A DNA stretch of 64,000 nt from contig CM049319.1 in NCBI GenBank assembly GCA_026874595.1, forward strand, positions 13,977,601 through 14,041,600, read 5' to 3'. How positions within the stretch are numbered: the stretch's first letter is position 1; every line of letters begins with the position of its first letter. Position numbers and translations under genes: made by a program. Positions 1-12,989 of this stretch are shown here, one piece after another. Source of the stretch: Sipunculus nudus. Lineage: Eukaryota; Annelida; Sipuncula; Golfingiida; Sipunculidae. The notes beneath the pieces are model-generated. The model had not been told where the DNA came from. It ran no database searches and worked only from the letters and a program-made list of their open reading frames with translations.

Positions 1-472
1 GTGAGTAGGCAACAAATAGAGTGAATATGAACTGCTAATTTGACGCATGAGAGAACAACTATAGATTTATTATAGTCTCTTGGCGAACCGAATTCTACCC
101 TAAGATATTGATGGTTAACAATAAAACAAGAAATAAATCTTTGCCCTTCATCCACGACTGACCTTCTAAGAAATGACCTTTCATTTACATCAGACCCGTC
201 AAAATGCCAAATATTCACCAAAAGAAGTAGGGCCCTTTACGATCTGTAAACTATGGAATCTGTTAATTTGTAATCTTCAGGTTGGCGAAATGTATCCCAT
301 GATTGTAACACCTTTTTTTATGAAAATAGATGTTCAGAAACATTTTGATATATTTGCTGAACAATATTATACGCTACGGCTTAATATAATAGGCAAGTAA
401 ACTTGTCACAACTGACTTTCGACACATATGACCCATGAAGATAACCCCTGAACGGTAAAACGACATTGCAAG
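1..472. other. Intergenic, no gene recognised
   Basis: One 75-codon frame (173-400) has no recognisable motif and no splice context. I see nothing else before the SINE at 473. Confidence 0.5.
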
Positions 473-650
473 GTTCTAAGCCGGGAGTTCGCGATATCGA
501 ATCTCCGCCGAGGTGGTGAAACTTGTCACGGTCGGTCCCCGCCCAGGGTGACCGCTCTGCGGGCTTAATGTGGAGATTGTGCCAAACAGTATTTTACTAT
601 CGCGGTTTCCTCGGTGTTATAACCCAGCAATAGGGATGTCACACACCCAG
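473..650 (+). mobile_element. tRNA-derived SINE, diverged copy
   Basis: It aligns with the reverse complement of 20230-20440: GCCGGGAG, TCTC.GCCGAGG, GGTGACCGCTCTGCGGGCTTAATG and a GCGGTT..C pattern towards the end. The B-box region is decayed (GATATCGAATCTC). Confidence 0.5.
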
Positions 651-1017
651 TACCCGAAAACGTGGTCCACCGATTATCGCGTGTAAGTCCCTGTCACGTA
701 GTTTGTAACCGTAATTAGGTAAGCAAGCATTAGAAAATGGAGGCGGGTTACCTAAAAAACGGACGGAAATGCTGACCAATCAAACGTGACCATTATCAGT
801 AAACAAAATCAACAGGGAACATAATTTCATAACTTTATTTAAACCCATTTTTTCATTTGTATTTTATTATTATGCATCTGACAGAATGGAAATATCTCTT
901 TGAGGTAATTAAAAAATTCCATTGTTTTTTTATGCAAAAATCAGTCATCAAAACAGCTCTATCGGATTTTGCTTATTATTTTTTTTTTGCTATCTGCATT
1001 GACTTGGATTTTATAAG

Positions 1018-1730
1018 GAAAAGCTAAAAACCTTTAAAAATCTTCCTCTCGAAATTGCCCGACCAAATTATTCAATATTTCACAGAAATTAACTCTTAAT
1101 CCATCAAATTTGTTCAAATGGTTCCAGTTTGGTGAATTTTGTCCGAGTTACAGGAAGCTGAACTTAGTAAATTGGCCAAAAAAAGATACTTAAATTACAA
1201 TATCAGAAACGGCTGGAGCTATCATCACCAAATTTATGCAGATATTGGTCACATAAATCATATTTGAAAATGAGGTATTGGTAATGCCACCTGCATCAGT
1301 CTTTTTTTACGAGGGTCATCGGTCATCAGTACATTAACCCATAATTTCTCAGTAAATATAAAATATATAAAACAAATAAATGTTGTGGAATTGAGTTTTT
1401 TTGTGGCGCCACCTACATTAACTTACATATAACGGGGTAAAAGCTAAAAAAGACTTTGAAAATCTTCTTCTTTAAATCATTCAGCCAAATTGTTTAATGT
1501 TTCACAAAAATGATCCCAGAGACGAGCTCTCTCAAGTTTGTTCAAATGGTTTGGGTTTGATGAATTTTTGCCGGTTACAGGAATTTGAACTTAGTCATTT
1601 GGCCAAGTAAGCATACTAACATAACAATCTCAGAAACTACAGGCGCTAGCATCATCAAGTTTTGTGCAAATGTTGTTCACGTGACTCGATCATATTTGAA
1701 ATTGCAGTTTTTGTCGCGCCATCTACGTAG
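1018..1730 (+). repeat. Diverged tandem duplication, period about 420
   Basis: The segments 1018-1300 and about 1438-1730 share an ordered series of matches: AAAGCTAAAAA, AAATCTTC, TTTCACA, TTTGTTCAAATGGTT, TTACAGGAA, TGAACTTAGT, TTGGCCAA, ATCATATTTGAAA. The motif GCCACCT(A/G) closes each unit. Confidence 0.75.
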
Positions 1731-2349
1731 ACCTGTTTTCAGGGCAAAAAACTTATAATTTTAGCCTCTTTCATCTTAAACATGTTTTATGATGAAACTG
1801 TCAAGATGAATCGTTTTCACAAGAAATATCATAGGGTAGGGTTCTTTCAAGTGTATAAGAATGGATTGTGTTAATTTATTTTTTATTGAGTCATAGTAAG
1901 CTGAAGCTGGTCTTGTGGCCGTTGGTAAGCCTATTTCAAACTGAAGGCTCTAATAGACTTCTTCTGCAAAAATGTTGTTTAAACTTTTGTGACACTGCCC
2001 CAAAATAATTCTTAGGAGGACTTTTTAAAAGTTTACTGAAATGATTTTTGACAGAATAATCGGGCCTTTAACAATGAAAGGACTGTATCTTTTATATTCT
2101 AAACATTTTGATAAAACAATCTTGTGAATATTTCAGCTTGAAAAAAAGTATTGTAGCAAAAGTCTTTCTGAATGTGTAAACACATCTACCAACAGGCCAA
2201 GATTGTGTCTGTATCCATAAATAGCTTGGCAGACTGCCAACTATTTCAAAGGTCAGTCTCGGTCTATTTATAGCTTTGGCAGACTGCCAACTGTGTCAGA
2301 TTATGCAACAGGTCAAGAGTTCACTTGGGTAACTGCCTTTCTCACCTAA

Positions 2350-2620
2350 GCCGTGTTAGCGCAGTGCACCTGACTCAAGAGAAGTTTGATATATTGGCCT
2401 AAAATTTTGACCTGTCCATGCATTTTTGATGGCTTTCTCGTTCACAATAATGGTGTCGCCACCTACAATGACTTTTGCACAGTGTATGTCCCTGCTTATT
2501 TCTCAGGAGGGGTTTGATATATCAACCTGAAATTTGGCATATGTATTTATCTCAGTTAGCTTTGTCGTAAACACGATTCGTGGCACCACCTGCAATCATT
2601 TTAGTGTTGTGTGCACCCAT
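2350..2620 (+). repeat. Diverged duplicated units ending in a GCCACCT motif
   Basis: Two units share GTTTGATATAT, CCT.AAATTT, TTC.CAATA.TGG or an equivalent, and a (G/A)CCACCT(A/G)CAAT end (2461 and 2587). The same closing motif appears at 1283, 1410 and, diverged, 1716 in the upstream repeats, so 950-2620 may be one decayed element. Confidence 0.5.
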
Positions 2621-2817
2621 GTCAGTATTTCGTGCTCAGTGATGTTTGTGTAATTTGTTCTTATTCAAAACGTTTAGTATATGCATTGTTCATGTACATA
2701 TTACACGTCTTTGGTAAGTTATGGTCCAGCATTGAAGCATTATACCTGGTGTAAATGCCACTGCACATGATCGCATATGTAAAATGTAACACTTAATACA
2801 GTATAATAGTTACTCTT

Positions 2818-2853
2818 TAATATAATATAATATAATATAATATAATATAATAT
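2818..2853 (+). repeat. TATAA pentanucleotide microsatellite
   Basis: Seven consecutive TATAA units. Confidence 0.95.
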
Positions 2854-4906
2854 TTTTCTTTTATGTTTATATATCAAAAGTTATATCATTATAATAAATG
2901 TTATAATCGTTACAAAACATTAAGAAAAAAATCGTGGCTCATTTAAGAATAAAAGATTGTTTATTTTGGCATGTTTATTTAAGAATTTTCAGGTCATTAA
3001 GTGTACACTTTTTTGGGGGTTCACACATTTAGATGTAACTACACATACCAAGAAAGTTATTTCTCCATTAATTTCCGAAGGGTCAAGAGATTCAAAGGGC
3101 TTAACTACATGGAAGTTTCTTTTCGGAAGTTACTTTCCGGTTCCGGTAAATAACAGTTAACCTTTATCTAGTTCTTCATCGTCAATGTATTTTCGAGTTG
3201 ATCCCACATGACGTTTCACAAAATGTTTACTTTCCATTAAGAATATGTATTTTCTCTGCATGATTACTGAGATCCGTAAAACATTTGAGCAAATTAATAG
3301 GTAAAACATGTAATCCATGTCCTTAATCATACGGACATCTATTAATTAACGTAATTAACTTGAGGGAAGTTATCTCTCATCTGCTTCATTTATATCGAGT
3401 AAAGTTATATAAATATTGAAAATGAATAAAAGTAAATTCATTTGCCTTCTTCTCAGTGACAGAAACAGCTGTGGAGGTGTTACCGATGATTATGTGAACA
3501 AGACATGACAATAATTACGCTGGCTTCATTACATCGGATCTGGTAATTAAAATGTTTAGTGCACAAACACGGGCTCGTCAGTTTCGCAATTTAAACATTT
3601 TCACATCGTGTTTGAATCTAAATGACTGGTAATGGTTATCCAAAAGATCCATCGCGAATAATTTGTGAAAATACAAACTGCAAATTAACTGCAGGTATAA
3701 GATATCTGATAGCAACACTTTTAATCTTTGGAGAATAACTACAGTCATAGGAAGATGGATACAGATGACGCTGTAGCTGTTTATGTTGCCCTGTTAGATA
3801 CCTCATTTAATATAGCTAGTAATTCTCATTTATACTGCGATTTTTCTGGAAGAAGATACCCAGTTTTAGAGAATTTTCTAAAGGACACAAAGATAAGATG
3901 GTCCCTGTTGGTTTTGATCGAATGATTTGGTGTACCATGGGAATTATTTTCCATCAAATGACAGAAAAAAAGGTTTCTTCGTAAACATCTCCTCGGATAT
4001 GAATAGCCTTGTCTGACAGCTGATTGGTTGAAAACTAAACCAAGGACTCCAGATTACAAGAACCTTCCCTCTGATGATTGTCATGTAAAAATACATGATC
4101 TTTACACAGGGTCCAGCGACAATAAACCAGAAAGCACATCGCTGTGGCTCGCTCTGATATAGAACACCACAGTTTTCTGAAAAAATACTCAAAAACTAAT
4201 TCCAAACATCATCTCTCTCAGGGTTATTTTTTAACCTGTTTTCTTCAGACCAAACAGGACGTTGACACTTGAGGTACATTACACTGATAATGTTTCTAAT
4301 ATGACAGCTCTAATTTGTGCTGCCGGCAGTAAGTACAAACGGGGTAGGCGTCACTACTAATTTTTTTACTAAGCTGTATTAACGGAGCTTTGTCATGCAT
4401 GTCACACTGTAGTACACCATGTACAGCACAGACATTTTTTGTAAGACCTTCTGAACCCTAAGGTGCTATTATAATTTGTGGCATTGATATGTCACTTTTT
4501 TTTTTAATTCTTTTTCACTGGTTGTTTTGTATAACTATTGTAAGTTACAGTGTACCTCAGGTGTTTTCGTGGCAGTTTCTTCCAGAATCAATGTTAACTA
4601 CAGAAATTTAAAAAGATTGGTCTCGATTTTTCCAGGGTCGATGCAGCTCAGCTAATGGGTGTTCCATCACACTCTATAGACAACATCCATTTTTGCACTC
4701 CCTCTTCAGTCTGTCAGCGGTTTGTTTTCACAACATCACAAGAAGATACAGGATATATTCCCCCCCCCCCACTTTTTAGCTACAGGGGATGAGCAATGTA
4801 GTCACAATGTAGTCTATTCAGAGAATAAGATTTATATATTGGATATTAAATATATTTCCAGTTAGAAGAATAGACTTTGGTTCGATTTCTCCATTTCTGA
4901 GTTTAC

Positions 4907-4953
<47 letters not shown>

Positions 4954-5476
4954 TTAGAAGTATTATTTTCTGAAACACAATACCTAATTAACTTATAATA
5001 TACAAATGTAATGTTTTTGAAATGGGTCACACATTTAGACAATATAAGTATATATAGACACACACAGATATTTATATATGGGTATATATTATATATTATA
5101 TATTATATATCTATGTATATAATTGGAAAATAATGTGATAGTTCAATATTAATAGATATATATTAAAATAGATGTCCCTCCCACGCCTGCTAGTCATCCC
5201 CCCTACACTCTTGAAGATCAATCGACGCCACTGTACAGGAGGGATAATGAAATATCGGGGTTGAGGCAGGACGTAACACCAGTGCCCTCGTTCACACTGT
5301 ACTGGTCAAGCGGACACCCGCTCCCCTTTTCGACCATGGTGAAAGCAAATCACAAAGATAATTCGACAGAGATAAGTTTTGATCGGATCAAACCGCTCTT
5401 ACAATTTAGCTGTTTACCATAACGTTCTACGTCTGAACATTTACCTGAACACTATAATGAAAGCGTCCGTGCCAGT
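2854..5476. other. AT-rich intergenic stretch
   Basis: It contains short frames only (for example 3728-3925, plus, 65 codons starting MENNYSHRK, with no recognised family), homopolymer runs (C near 4760) and the AT run at 4910. No supported gene. Confidence 0.5.
4910..4950 (+). repeat. AT dinucleotide microsatellite
   Basis: About 20 AT units, followed at 5080-5110 by TATATTA-type AT-rich sequence. Confidence 0.95.
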
Positions 5477-5650
5477 CATCTGATCATTGTATTGTCAACA
5501 TGCGCTTTGACATCAGATCATTGTATTGTCAACATGCGCTTTGACATCTGATCATTGTATTGTCAACATGCGCTTTGACATCAGATCATTGTATTGTCAA
5601 CATGCGCTTTGACATCTGATCATTGTATTGTCAACATGCGATTTGACAGC
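5477..5650 (+). repeat. 34-bp tandem repeat, five units
   Basis: The unit is CATCTGATCATTGTATTGTC plus AACATGCGCTTTGA. Units alternate CATCTGATCA and CATCAGATCA. The last unit is diverged (GCGATTTGACAG). Confidence 0.95.
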
Positions 5651-6234
5651 ATTTCCATTTTATTTCCTGACAGGATATAATTTCTCCCCTCAATTTATAT
5701 TGTTGTTTATTGAATTCTATTAATAGCCATGACAACTTACAAGCTGACCAAATATTGCCGTCGAGGACTCAAAATGGCACCCTGAAGGACGGTTTATATT
5801 TACCAAACATTTCTTATTGTTCGAATGCACAGCTGTTCCTGAACACTGCAACGATCTTAACTTAATTTTTTTAAAATACATTATGAGAATAATAGCTCTC
5901 GTAGTTTTTTAAATGTTTTTAACACCGTCAATTAGTTCATGTTGTCACCAGTTTCTGCCAGTGTCTTTGTTTTCCTGTCTGTGCGCAGGTCTTCATAAAA
6001 GCTTCAGGGACGATTTCTATAAAAATGTGTTGAAACAGTTGAACAGGAGTCAGGGAAGACCTCATTGAAATTCGTTGATGTTCCAAAAAAGGGCGGATCC
6101 AGTGGAATTGTTTTATCGTGTTAACAACTTAATAATCTTTGCAGACTGCCATCAGATGCCATCTGCCGGTTGATTTTGACACTAAATGTTCGGGGACAGG
6201 GTGATGGATCAGGGAAGGCCCCCAAATGGGGTGT

Positions 6235-8690
6235 GGATCCTGATACAGAGGTGGTTCGGGAAGGATTGCTTACTAGGAACGGTGTGAGAGGCGCATCCAG
6301 TAGGATTGTTACAATGAGCGGAGGTGTGCGAGGTGGATCGAGTGGGATTGCTTACCATGAGCGGAGGTGTGTGAGGCGGATCCAGTAGGATTGCTCACCA
6401 TGAGCGGAGGTGTGCGAGGTGGATCAAGTAGGATTGCTTACCATAAGCAGAAGTGTGCGAGGTGGATCGAGGAGGATTGCTCATCATGAGCGGAGGTGTG
6501 TGAGGCGGATCAAGTAGGATTGCTTACCATGAGCGAGATGTGCGAGGTGGATCGAGTAGGATTGCTCACCATGAGCGGAGGTGTGCGAGGTGGATCAAGT
6601 AGGATTGCTTACCATAAGCAGAAGTGTGCGAGGTGGATCGAGGAGGATTGCTCATCATGAGCGGAGGTGTGTGAGGCGGATCAAGTAGGATTGCTTACCA
6701 TAAACGGTGGTGTGCGAGGCGGATCCAGTAGGCTTATTTACCATGGGCGAAGATGTGCGAGTTGTATCGAGTAGGATTGCTCACCATGAGCGGAGGTGGA
6801 CGAGGTGGATCAAGTAGGATTGCTTACCATAAGTGGAGATGTGCGAGGCGGATCCAGTAGGCCTATTAACCATGAGCGGAGATGTGCGAGTTGTATCGAG
6901 CAGGATTGCTCACCATGAGCGGAGGTGTGCAAGGCGGATCCAGAAGGATTGCTTACCTGAGCGAAGGTGTGCGTGGGGGATCCAGTAGGTTTGTTTACCA
7001 TGATCGGAGGTGTGCGAGTTGTATCGAGTAGGATTGCTCACTATGAGCGGAGGTGTGCGGGGTGGATCAAGCAGGATTATTTACCAAAAGCCGAGGTGTG
7101 CGAGGCGGATCCAGAAGGATTGCTTACCTGAGCGAAGGTGTGCGTGGCGGATCCAGTATGTTTGTTTACCATGATCGGAGGTGTGCGAGTTGTATCAAGT
7201 AGGATTGCTCACTATGAGCGGAGGTGTGCGAGGTGGATCGAGTAGGATTGCTTACCTTGAGCGGAGATGTGTGAGGCGGATCCAGTAGGATTGCTTACCA
7301 TGAGCTAAGGTGTGCGTGGCGGATCCAGTAGGCTTGTATACCATGATCTGAGGTGTGCGAGTTGTATTGAGTAGGATTGCTCAACATGAGCGGAGGTGTG
7401 CGAGGTGTATCGAGTAGGATTGCTTACCTTGAGCGGAGATGTGTGAGGCGGATCCAGTAGGATTGCTTACCATGAGCGAAGGTGTGCGAGTTGTATCGAG
7501 TAGGATTGCTCACCATGAGCGGAGGTGGACGAGGTGGATCAAGTAGGATTGCTTACCATAAGCGGAGATGTGTGAGGCAGATCCAGTAGGCCTATTAACC
7601 ATGAGCGGAGGTGTGCGAGTTGTATCGAGTAGGATTGCTCACCATGAGCGGAGGTGTGCGAGGTGGATCGAGTGGGATTGCTTACCATGAGCGGAGGTGT
7701 GTGAGGCGGATCCAGTAGGATTGCTTACCATGAGCGAAGGTGTGCAAGGCGGATCCAGAAGGATTGCTTACCTGAGCGAAGGTGTGCGTGGCGGATCCAG
7801 TAGGCTTGTTTACAATGATCGGAGGTGTGCGAGTCGTATCGAGTAGGATTGCTCACTATGAGCGGAGATGTGCGGGGTGGATCGAGCAGGATTAATTACC
7901 AAGAGCGGAGGTGTGCGAGGCGGATCCAGAAGGATTGCTTACCTGAGCGAAGGTGTGCGTGGCGGATCCAGTAGGCTTGTTTACCATGATCGGAGGTGTG
8001 CGAGTTGTATCGAGTAGGATCGCTCACCATGAGCGGAGGTGTGCGAGGTGGATCGAGTAGGATTGCTTACCATGAGCGAGATGTGCGAGGCGGATCGAGT
8101 AGGATTGCTCACCATGAGCGGAGGTGTGCGAGGTGGATCAAGTAGGATTGCTTACCATAAGCGGTGGTGTGCGAGGCGGATCCAGTAGGCCTGTTAACCA
8201 TGAGCGGAGGTGTGCGAGGTGGATCGAGTTGGACTGCTTACCATGAGCGGAGATGTGTGAGGCGGATCCAGAAGGATTGCTTACCTGAGCGAAGGTGTGC
8301 GTGGCGGATCCAGTAGGCTTGTTTACCATGATCGGAGGTGTGCGAGTTGTATCGAGTAGGATTGCTCACCATGAGCGGAGGTGGGCGAGGTGGATCAAGT
8401 AGGATTGCTTACCATAAGCGGAGATGTGCGAGGCGGATCCAGTAGGCCTGTTAACCATGAGCGGAGGTGTGCGAGTTGTATCGAGCAGGATTGCTCACCA
8501 TGAGCGGAGGTGTGCGAGGTGGATCGAGTTGGATTGCTTACCATGAGCAGAGGTATGCGAGGCGGATCCTGTAGGACTGCTTAAAAAAGAGTGGAGATAT
8601 GCGAGGCGGATCCAGGATGATTACTTACCAGGAACAGGGGTGTGCGCGGCGGATCCAAAACGATTGCTTTCCATGAGCGGAGGAGTATGC
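6235..8690 (+). repeat. 43-bp minisatellite, about 57 units
   Basis: The unit runs AGGATTGCTTACCATGAGCG, then GAGGTGTGCGAGGCGGATCC, then AGT, 43 bases in total, with occasional 41- and 42-base units. Variants (TTGTATCGAG, GTTTACCATGATCGG, TTACCTGAGCGAAGG) recur in the same order at about 6951, 7111, 7761, 7936 and 8276, so there is higher-order structure. Many units carry GGATCC. Frames inside the array, on either strand, are repeat artefacts. Confidence 0.95.
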
Positions 8691-10209
8691 TCTAAAGAAT
8701 GCCAACACACATTTAGTAATACATTTCTTGTATTCTTGTATTCTTGCCTGCCATCATACTGTTATAAAAAATTAAACACTTCTGAATTAACTCTCTCATT
8801 TTACAATACAATTTAAAAAATGAAATTTTTAACAACCAATTGTATTAAACATGAAACTGGCAGTGACAGAAAAAAGTACGAGGGTGATGATGGTTGGTCA
8901 TGAAAGTTTGATCCTTAAATTGTGAACTCAGTATTGTCCAAATACACAAGCTCGGTGGGGGAAAGATCGCATTTAAAACTGAGAAAATTAGGAGTGTTAT
9001 AACATATATCACCCTCCTAGACTTACAGACTTCCTTTATTCATACCTATTTAGATCTCCAAGTGTGCAAAACCATCGATTAAATTTTTTCTTCTTCTTAC
9101 TTCTGGTCATTTTCTGTTTGCGTTCGATCTCCAATATGGCTGATTAAAAAATGGCACAATACAAGTCTTAGGTAACGGATTTGCACCTGATGTTAATTTT
9201 TACCTTGACGAACACTCCATAGCTCATCCCCCATTATCGCTCATTATTGGTCGTCCGGGGGACGCGTCCATTGGGCGCGCGGGGTTGCATACATCTTGTT
9301 CAAGATCTTTCTGATATATTTCCTCATAAAAAAGGAAGGGTCTCAATCAAAAACACACAGTGCTGAACTGAGCACAGAGAAAAACCGACGACCACAGGCA
9401 CGTGTTTCCTGCACTAAAATTAAGCTTTTATCATTCTGATATAGATGATAGTGCCGTAAACGACTTCCTGCGCAAACAAGATTCAATGTTACTGATTTGT
9501 GAGGAAATTTACAGACTCTGTTGAACTTAAGGAAGAAAAATAAAGTTGTGTTAATACCGATAGAAACATTCCTTTATTATCATTTTAACTTGAAGCTAAT
9601 TTCTGTTAGCGAACAGAGAAATGATGAATGATATAAGCAAATTAAATCTTCGTTTATTTAACAAAAATTCATAGGCTTTAAGTTTGATAATCTTGAAAAG
9701 ACATTATAAAAACTCCTAAGATCAAACTGAACAATATGAAGTTTGATATAAATTGGTAAATGGAGGATCTTCAAATTTAGACCACCAAGACAAATTACAA
9801 GGAAAACAGTAAACACCTCGTTTATCAATTAAGGTCTGTTCCAACACACGATTACTCCCTATTTAGGAAATTGGTCTGGTCATGTTACTCTTTGTTGTCC
9901 TTTAAGAATGACAGCATCTAGAATTAAAGGCTTGCGCCATATATGGAACAATGCAGGAGGAATTATCGATAACCCTGTCATAAGTCAAAGCGGTTATCTA
10001 TTTCTCTTATTAGATTCGAAAAATACAGATAAAATATTCAGGAATAAAATAAGCAAATGATCCTGGTTTTTATTTCCTTAATCTTTATTATATGGAAACG
10101 TTATAAGAAGGTTAATCACTGAAAATATATGCAAAGCCAATTAGTGTAAATGATTGGGGTTTTATAGTCTAATATCATTCGACGATGTCAGTCTCATCCG
10201 ACCTTACAT
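8691..10209. other. Intergenic, nothing recognised
   Basis: AT-rich unique-looking sequence with no frame above about 60 codons and no repeat that I could match elsewhere in the window. Confidence 0.5.
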
Positions 10210-10440
10210 TCTTGTAACTTTTCTCGGCTCACTGGGGAGCATACAACCCAGGCAGCCATAATAAAAGCTAGAAGGTTATCAGTTTCACATTTTGTAGTGC
10301 CTCCAATGACCAGTTACCATTCTATCCTGGGTGGAGAGAGCGCCCCTATGTGGTAAAGAGATGGCTGGGAGTCTTAATGCTAACGGCGGCCTCAAGTTCA
10401 GCGCCTTAACCATTGCGCCACAACGCTCCACCATACGTGT
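10210..10440 (-). mobile_element. Second SINE-like family, tRNA-like head
   Basis: On the minus strand the head is GTTGTGGCGCAATGGTTAAG, with an A-box TGGCGCAATGG at 10420-10410. No B-box is recognisable. The distal part (TGTATGCTCCCCAGTGAGCC) recurs, diverged, near 14980-15020, supporting a dispersed repeat. Confidence 0.45.
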
Positions 10441-12989
10441 ACATTTAAGATATAGCTTTCCATCCAGCTTAACCGAGACTTCTACTTCAGCTACACCACG
10501 TCAACACTGCTGCCATGGGTGGCTGTCTCCTGTCATAAAAATTTAGATATTTCATCGACAATTCCATGACCCCAGTGCACTGCTGCGGTTGATACAGAGG
10601 CATCGGGCTGATGTAACTCGGACGTGTACACGTGTCAGCATCTCTCGTTGTATCATGTCTACTGATGTAGCACTGTGTTGCCTGACAGATTAATAAGATC
10701 AAATACAGATTGTCGAATACAGCCTGATAATCGAAATTAACTGTTTCCCGATAAGTGCATTTTCAATACGTAAAGTGCTCAATGTTTGCGGCCTGGACAT
10801 TTTCATGTCACAAGTGCTTGTCTAAGCAAGAATTATATCACTTCCTTCTTTAGAATTATCAGATCAAATTTGACTGGCATAATCAAAAAATTTGGTAAGT
10901 AAAAAAAAAATGTTGGTTCACAGCGGGGGTTACGATCCCCAACGACCCCCCCCCCTTCTGTATCCGCCTATAAATAGGTTGAGGTTTTTAGTTATTTTTT
11001 TCCTATTGTTACATGTATAACATGCAAGTCTTTATGTTCAGATTTGATCCAAGCGAGCTTATAAGATAATTAAACAGAATTAAATAAATAAATAAATATT
11101 TTACACGGTTTCATGGCAAGGCTCCTGTCGCTCCTGATATACAGAAGCAGATCATGAATGGGGTGGGGTGGGGGGTTCAGTGGGTCCGGAACCCCCTTTC
11201 TCAGCCGCCTCAACCTTTCCTTAAGGGTTCAATCTAATCGTTGCGGCCTGGACCCCCACCCCACACCCTTTTTCGGACCTTGGGACCTTTTTGTAAGGTC
11301 TTTCATTATTCCTTCTTGATTGTACCCCTCCTTTTCCTAAATTCTGGATCCGCCCCTGCACTATTAACTGATTTAATAAGATAATCCGAAAATATCATCG
11401 TTTATCTTGATTTCTGTGATGAAACACAGGGAGCAATTCAAAGATTTATATATACTTAGTAGCGAACCATGAGAATTAATTAATTTCGTTGAGTATCATG
11501 ATATTCAAGAGGTTTTACAAAGAAAAGATGACAAAAGGACAAATTATGTTATGTTGACTGTGTATGTTTCATTAAGCTGAATTTCTGTCATCCCGTACCT
11601 TAAGTCTGTACTTAAATTTTAATTAGATCGCACAAATGCTACATTATAGGTATAAGTGAACCAAGAATGGATGCTCTCTAGTGAAAGAGGCATTTATTGT
11701 ACCTCTCCAAGAACTTGGCGCAAGTAGTGTAAATAAACCTCGGTATAATCAATTCATGTAGTTGGTTTTAGATTATTTGGAGCAAACTTTCGTTAGATAC
11801 GAAAATTATGTAGGGTATAAAAAAAACAGATGCTAATCTGTGACGTAGGACATAATTGAAATCGACAGATTTACACTCGGGGGACCTAAGTAGCCGTGAC
11901 AACTCGACTTAGTAGGCAATTGGGTATTGGGCTGGTAAGCCCACTCGAGTCGTCACACAAGTAATATCGAGGAATTTATCGCAGTGGTCTTGCATCAGGT
12001 TTCATTCATATTGTGGTATACGGCCCAAAATCTCAATATTATGCTAAGGATAATGAATTAACACAATAGTATACATGTGAGCTTACAACCCAAAATGAAA
12101 CACTGTCTCCATGGACACGGGTCATTTCCTGTATCGCCTGCAAGCTGCCTGCGTCCTGTGTAACCCGTGCGAATCATGCTTGTGTTCGTGCGATCATAAA
12201 TTCAACAAACATGCCGAGGGGTACCAATGTGCTGGGTAAAAACGCTCATGTTTGGTATTATTAGAAAGTACACAAAAAATGCTAACGATTGGTTTGGTTT
12301 ATGATGATTGACAGTGTACCTGTAGGCCATGAAGCGTTGTCAGAAATGACGAAAATATTTGCATCTTCATAAGGCCTTATAATGCGTTCCTCAGACTTAG
12401 ATGTAAAGACACTCTGGTGCCAGTGATCTGGTCGTAATGTCAGAGGGTCGATATGACGTTAGGGACCTAAGTTGGTCCACCCATAAATTTATTTTTTTTT
12501 TTTTCACCCAAATATGGATTTAAAAATAAAGTCATCGACCTCTGTAAGACTCCACGTCCTACAGGGAAGCTAAAAATAAAAAAGAACCAATGATATGGCT
12601 GATTAAATTCAAGTACAATTCGATGGGTTAGCGTTTTGTTTGTAAATGAACTTCTATCACAATTTTTTGTGGTATTACTTGTTTTCTGGCTAAATGGATA
12701 AACCTATCTTTAAAGTTAAATGTTTAAATTTGTAAAAGCACTATGTATTTTTTTTTTTTTGCAAAACACTATGCACATTGATGGAACTATAATGGTGTCG
12801 GGGCCTTCATTATTATATTTAAGTATTAAAGAAAAAAAATGCATGTAAAACCGCTAGCTGCCTTAATGCAATCGACACTTTTAAGCTGTAGTTTGTGGAA
12901 TTTTCAGAATCGGGTGTGTGGAAATACCCGAACAATTATGGAATGTAAGCACTAAAGAATATTGCATGTTCAGTACTGTAAGCACTTCA
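10441..12989. other. Intergenic, repeat fragments
   Basis: It holds C and G homopolymer runs (about 10947, 11164), the hAT-like end at 11358 and AT-rich sequence. The segment 11895-11957 has GTGACAACTCGACT and inverted AGTCGTCAC about 45 bases apart. No gene. Confidence 0.45.
11180..11358. repeat. Fragment ending in a hAT-like terminus
   Basis: The right edge reads CTGGATCCGCCCCTG, the inverse of CAGGGGCGGATCCAG, a common hAT end. A possible left edge, CAGTGGGTCCGGA, is at about 11179. No target duplication is visible. Confidence 0.3.

Noticed and set aside
3728-3925. A small gene (65 codons)
   Set aside because: No motif, no splice context and no similarity to anything I recognise.
5477-5650. 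A CRISPR-like array
   Set aside because: Units are head-to-tail with no variable spacers, and the window is eukaryotic.
6810-8329. Minus-strand repeat proteins in the 43-bp array
   Set aside because: The unit length is not a multiple of three, frames end by chance, and the two frames are near-copies of repeat sequence.
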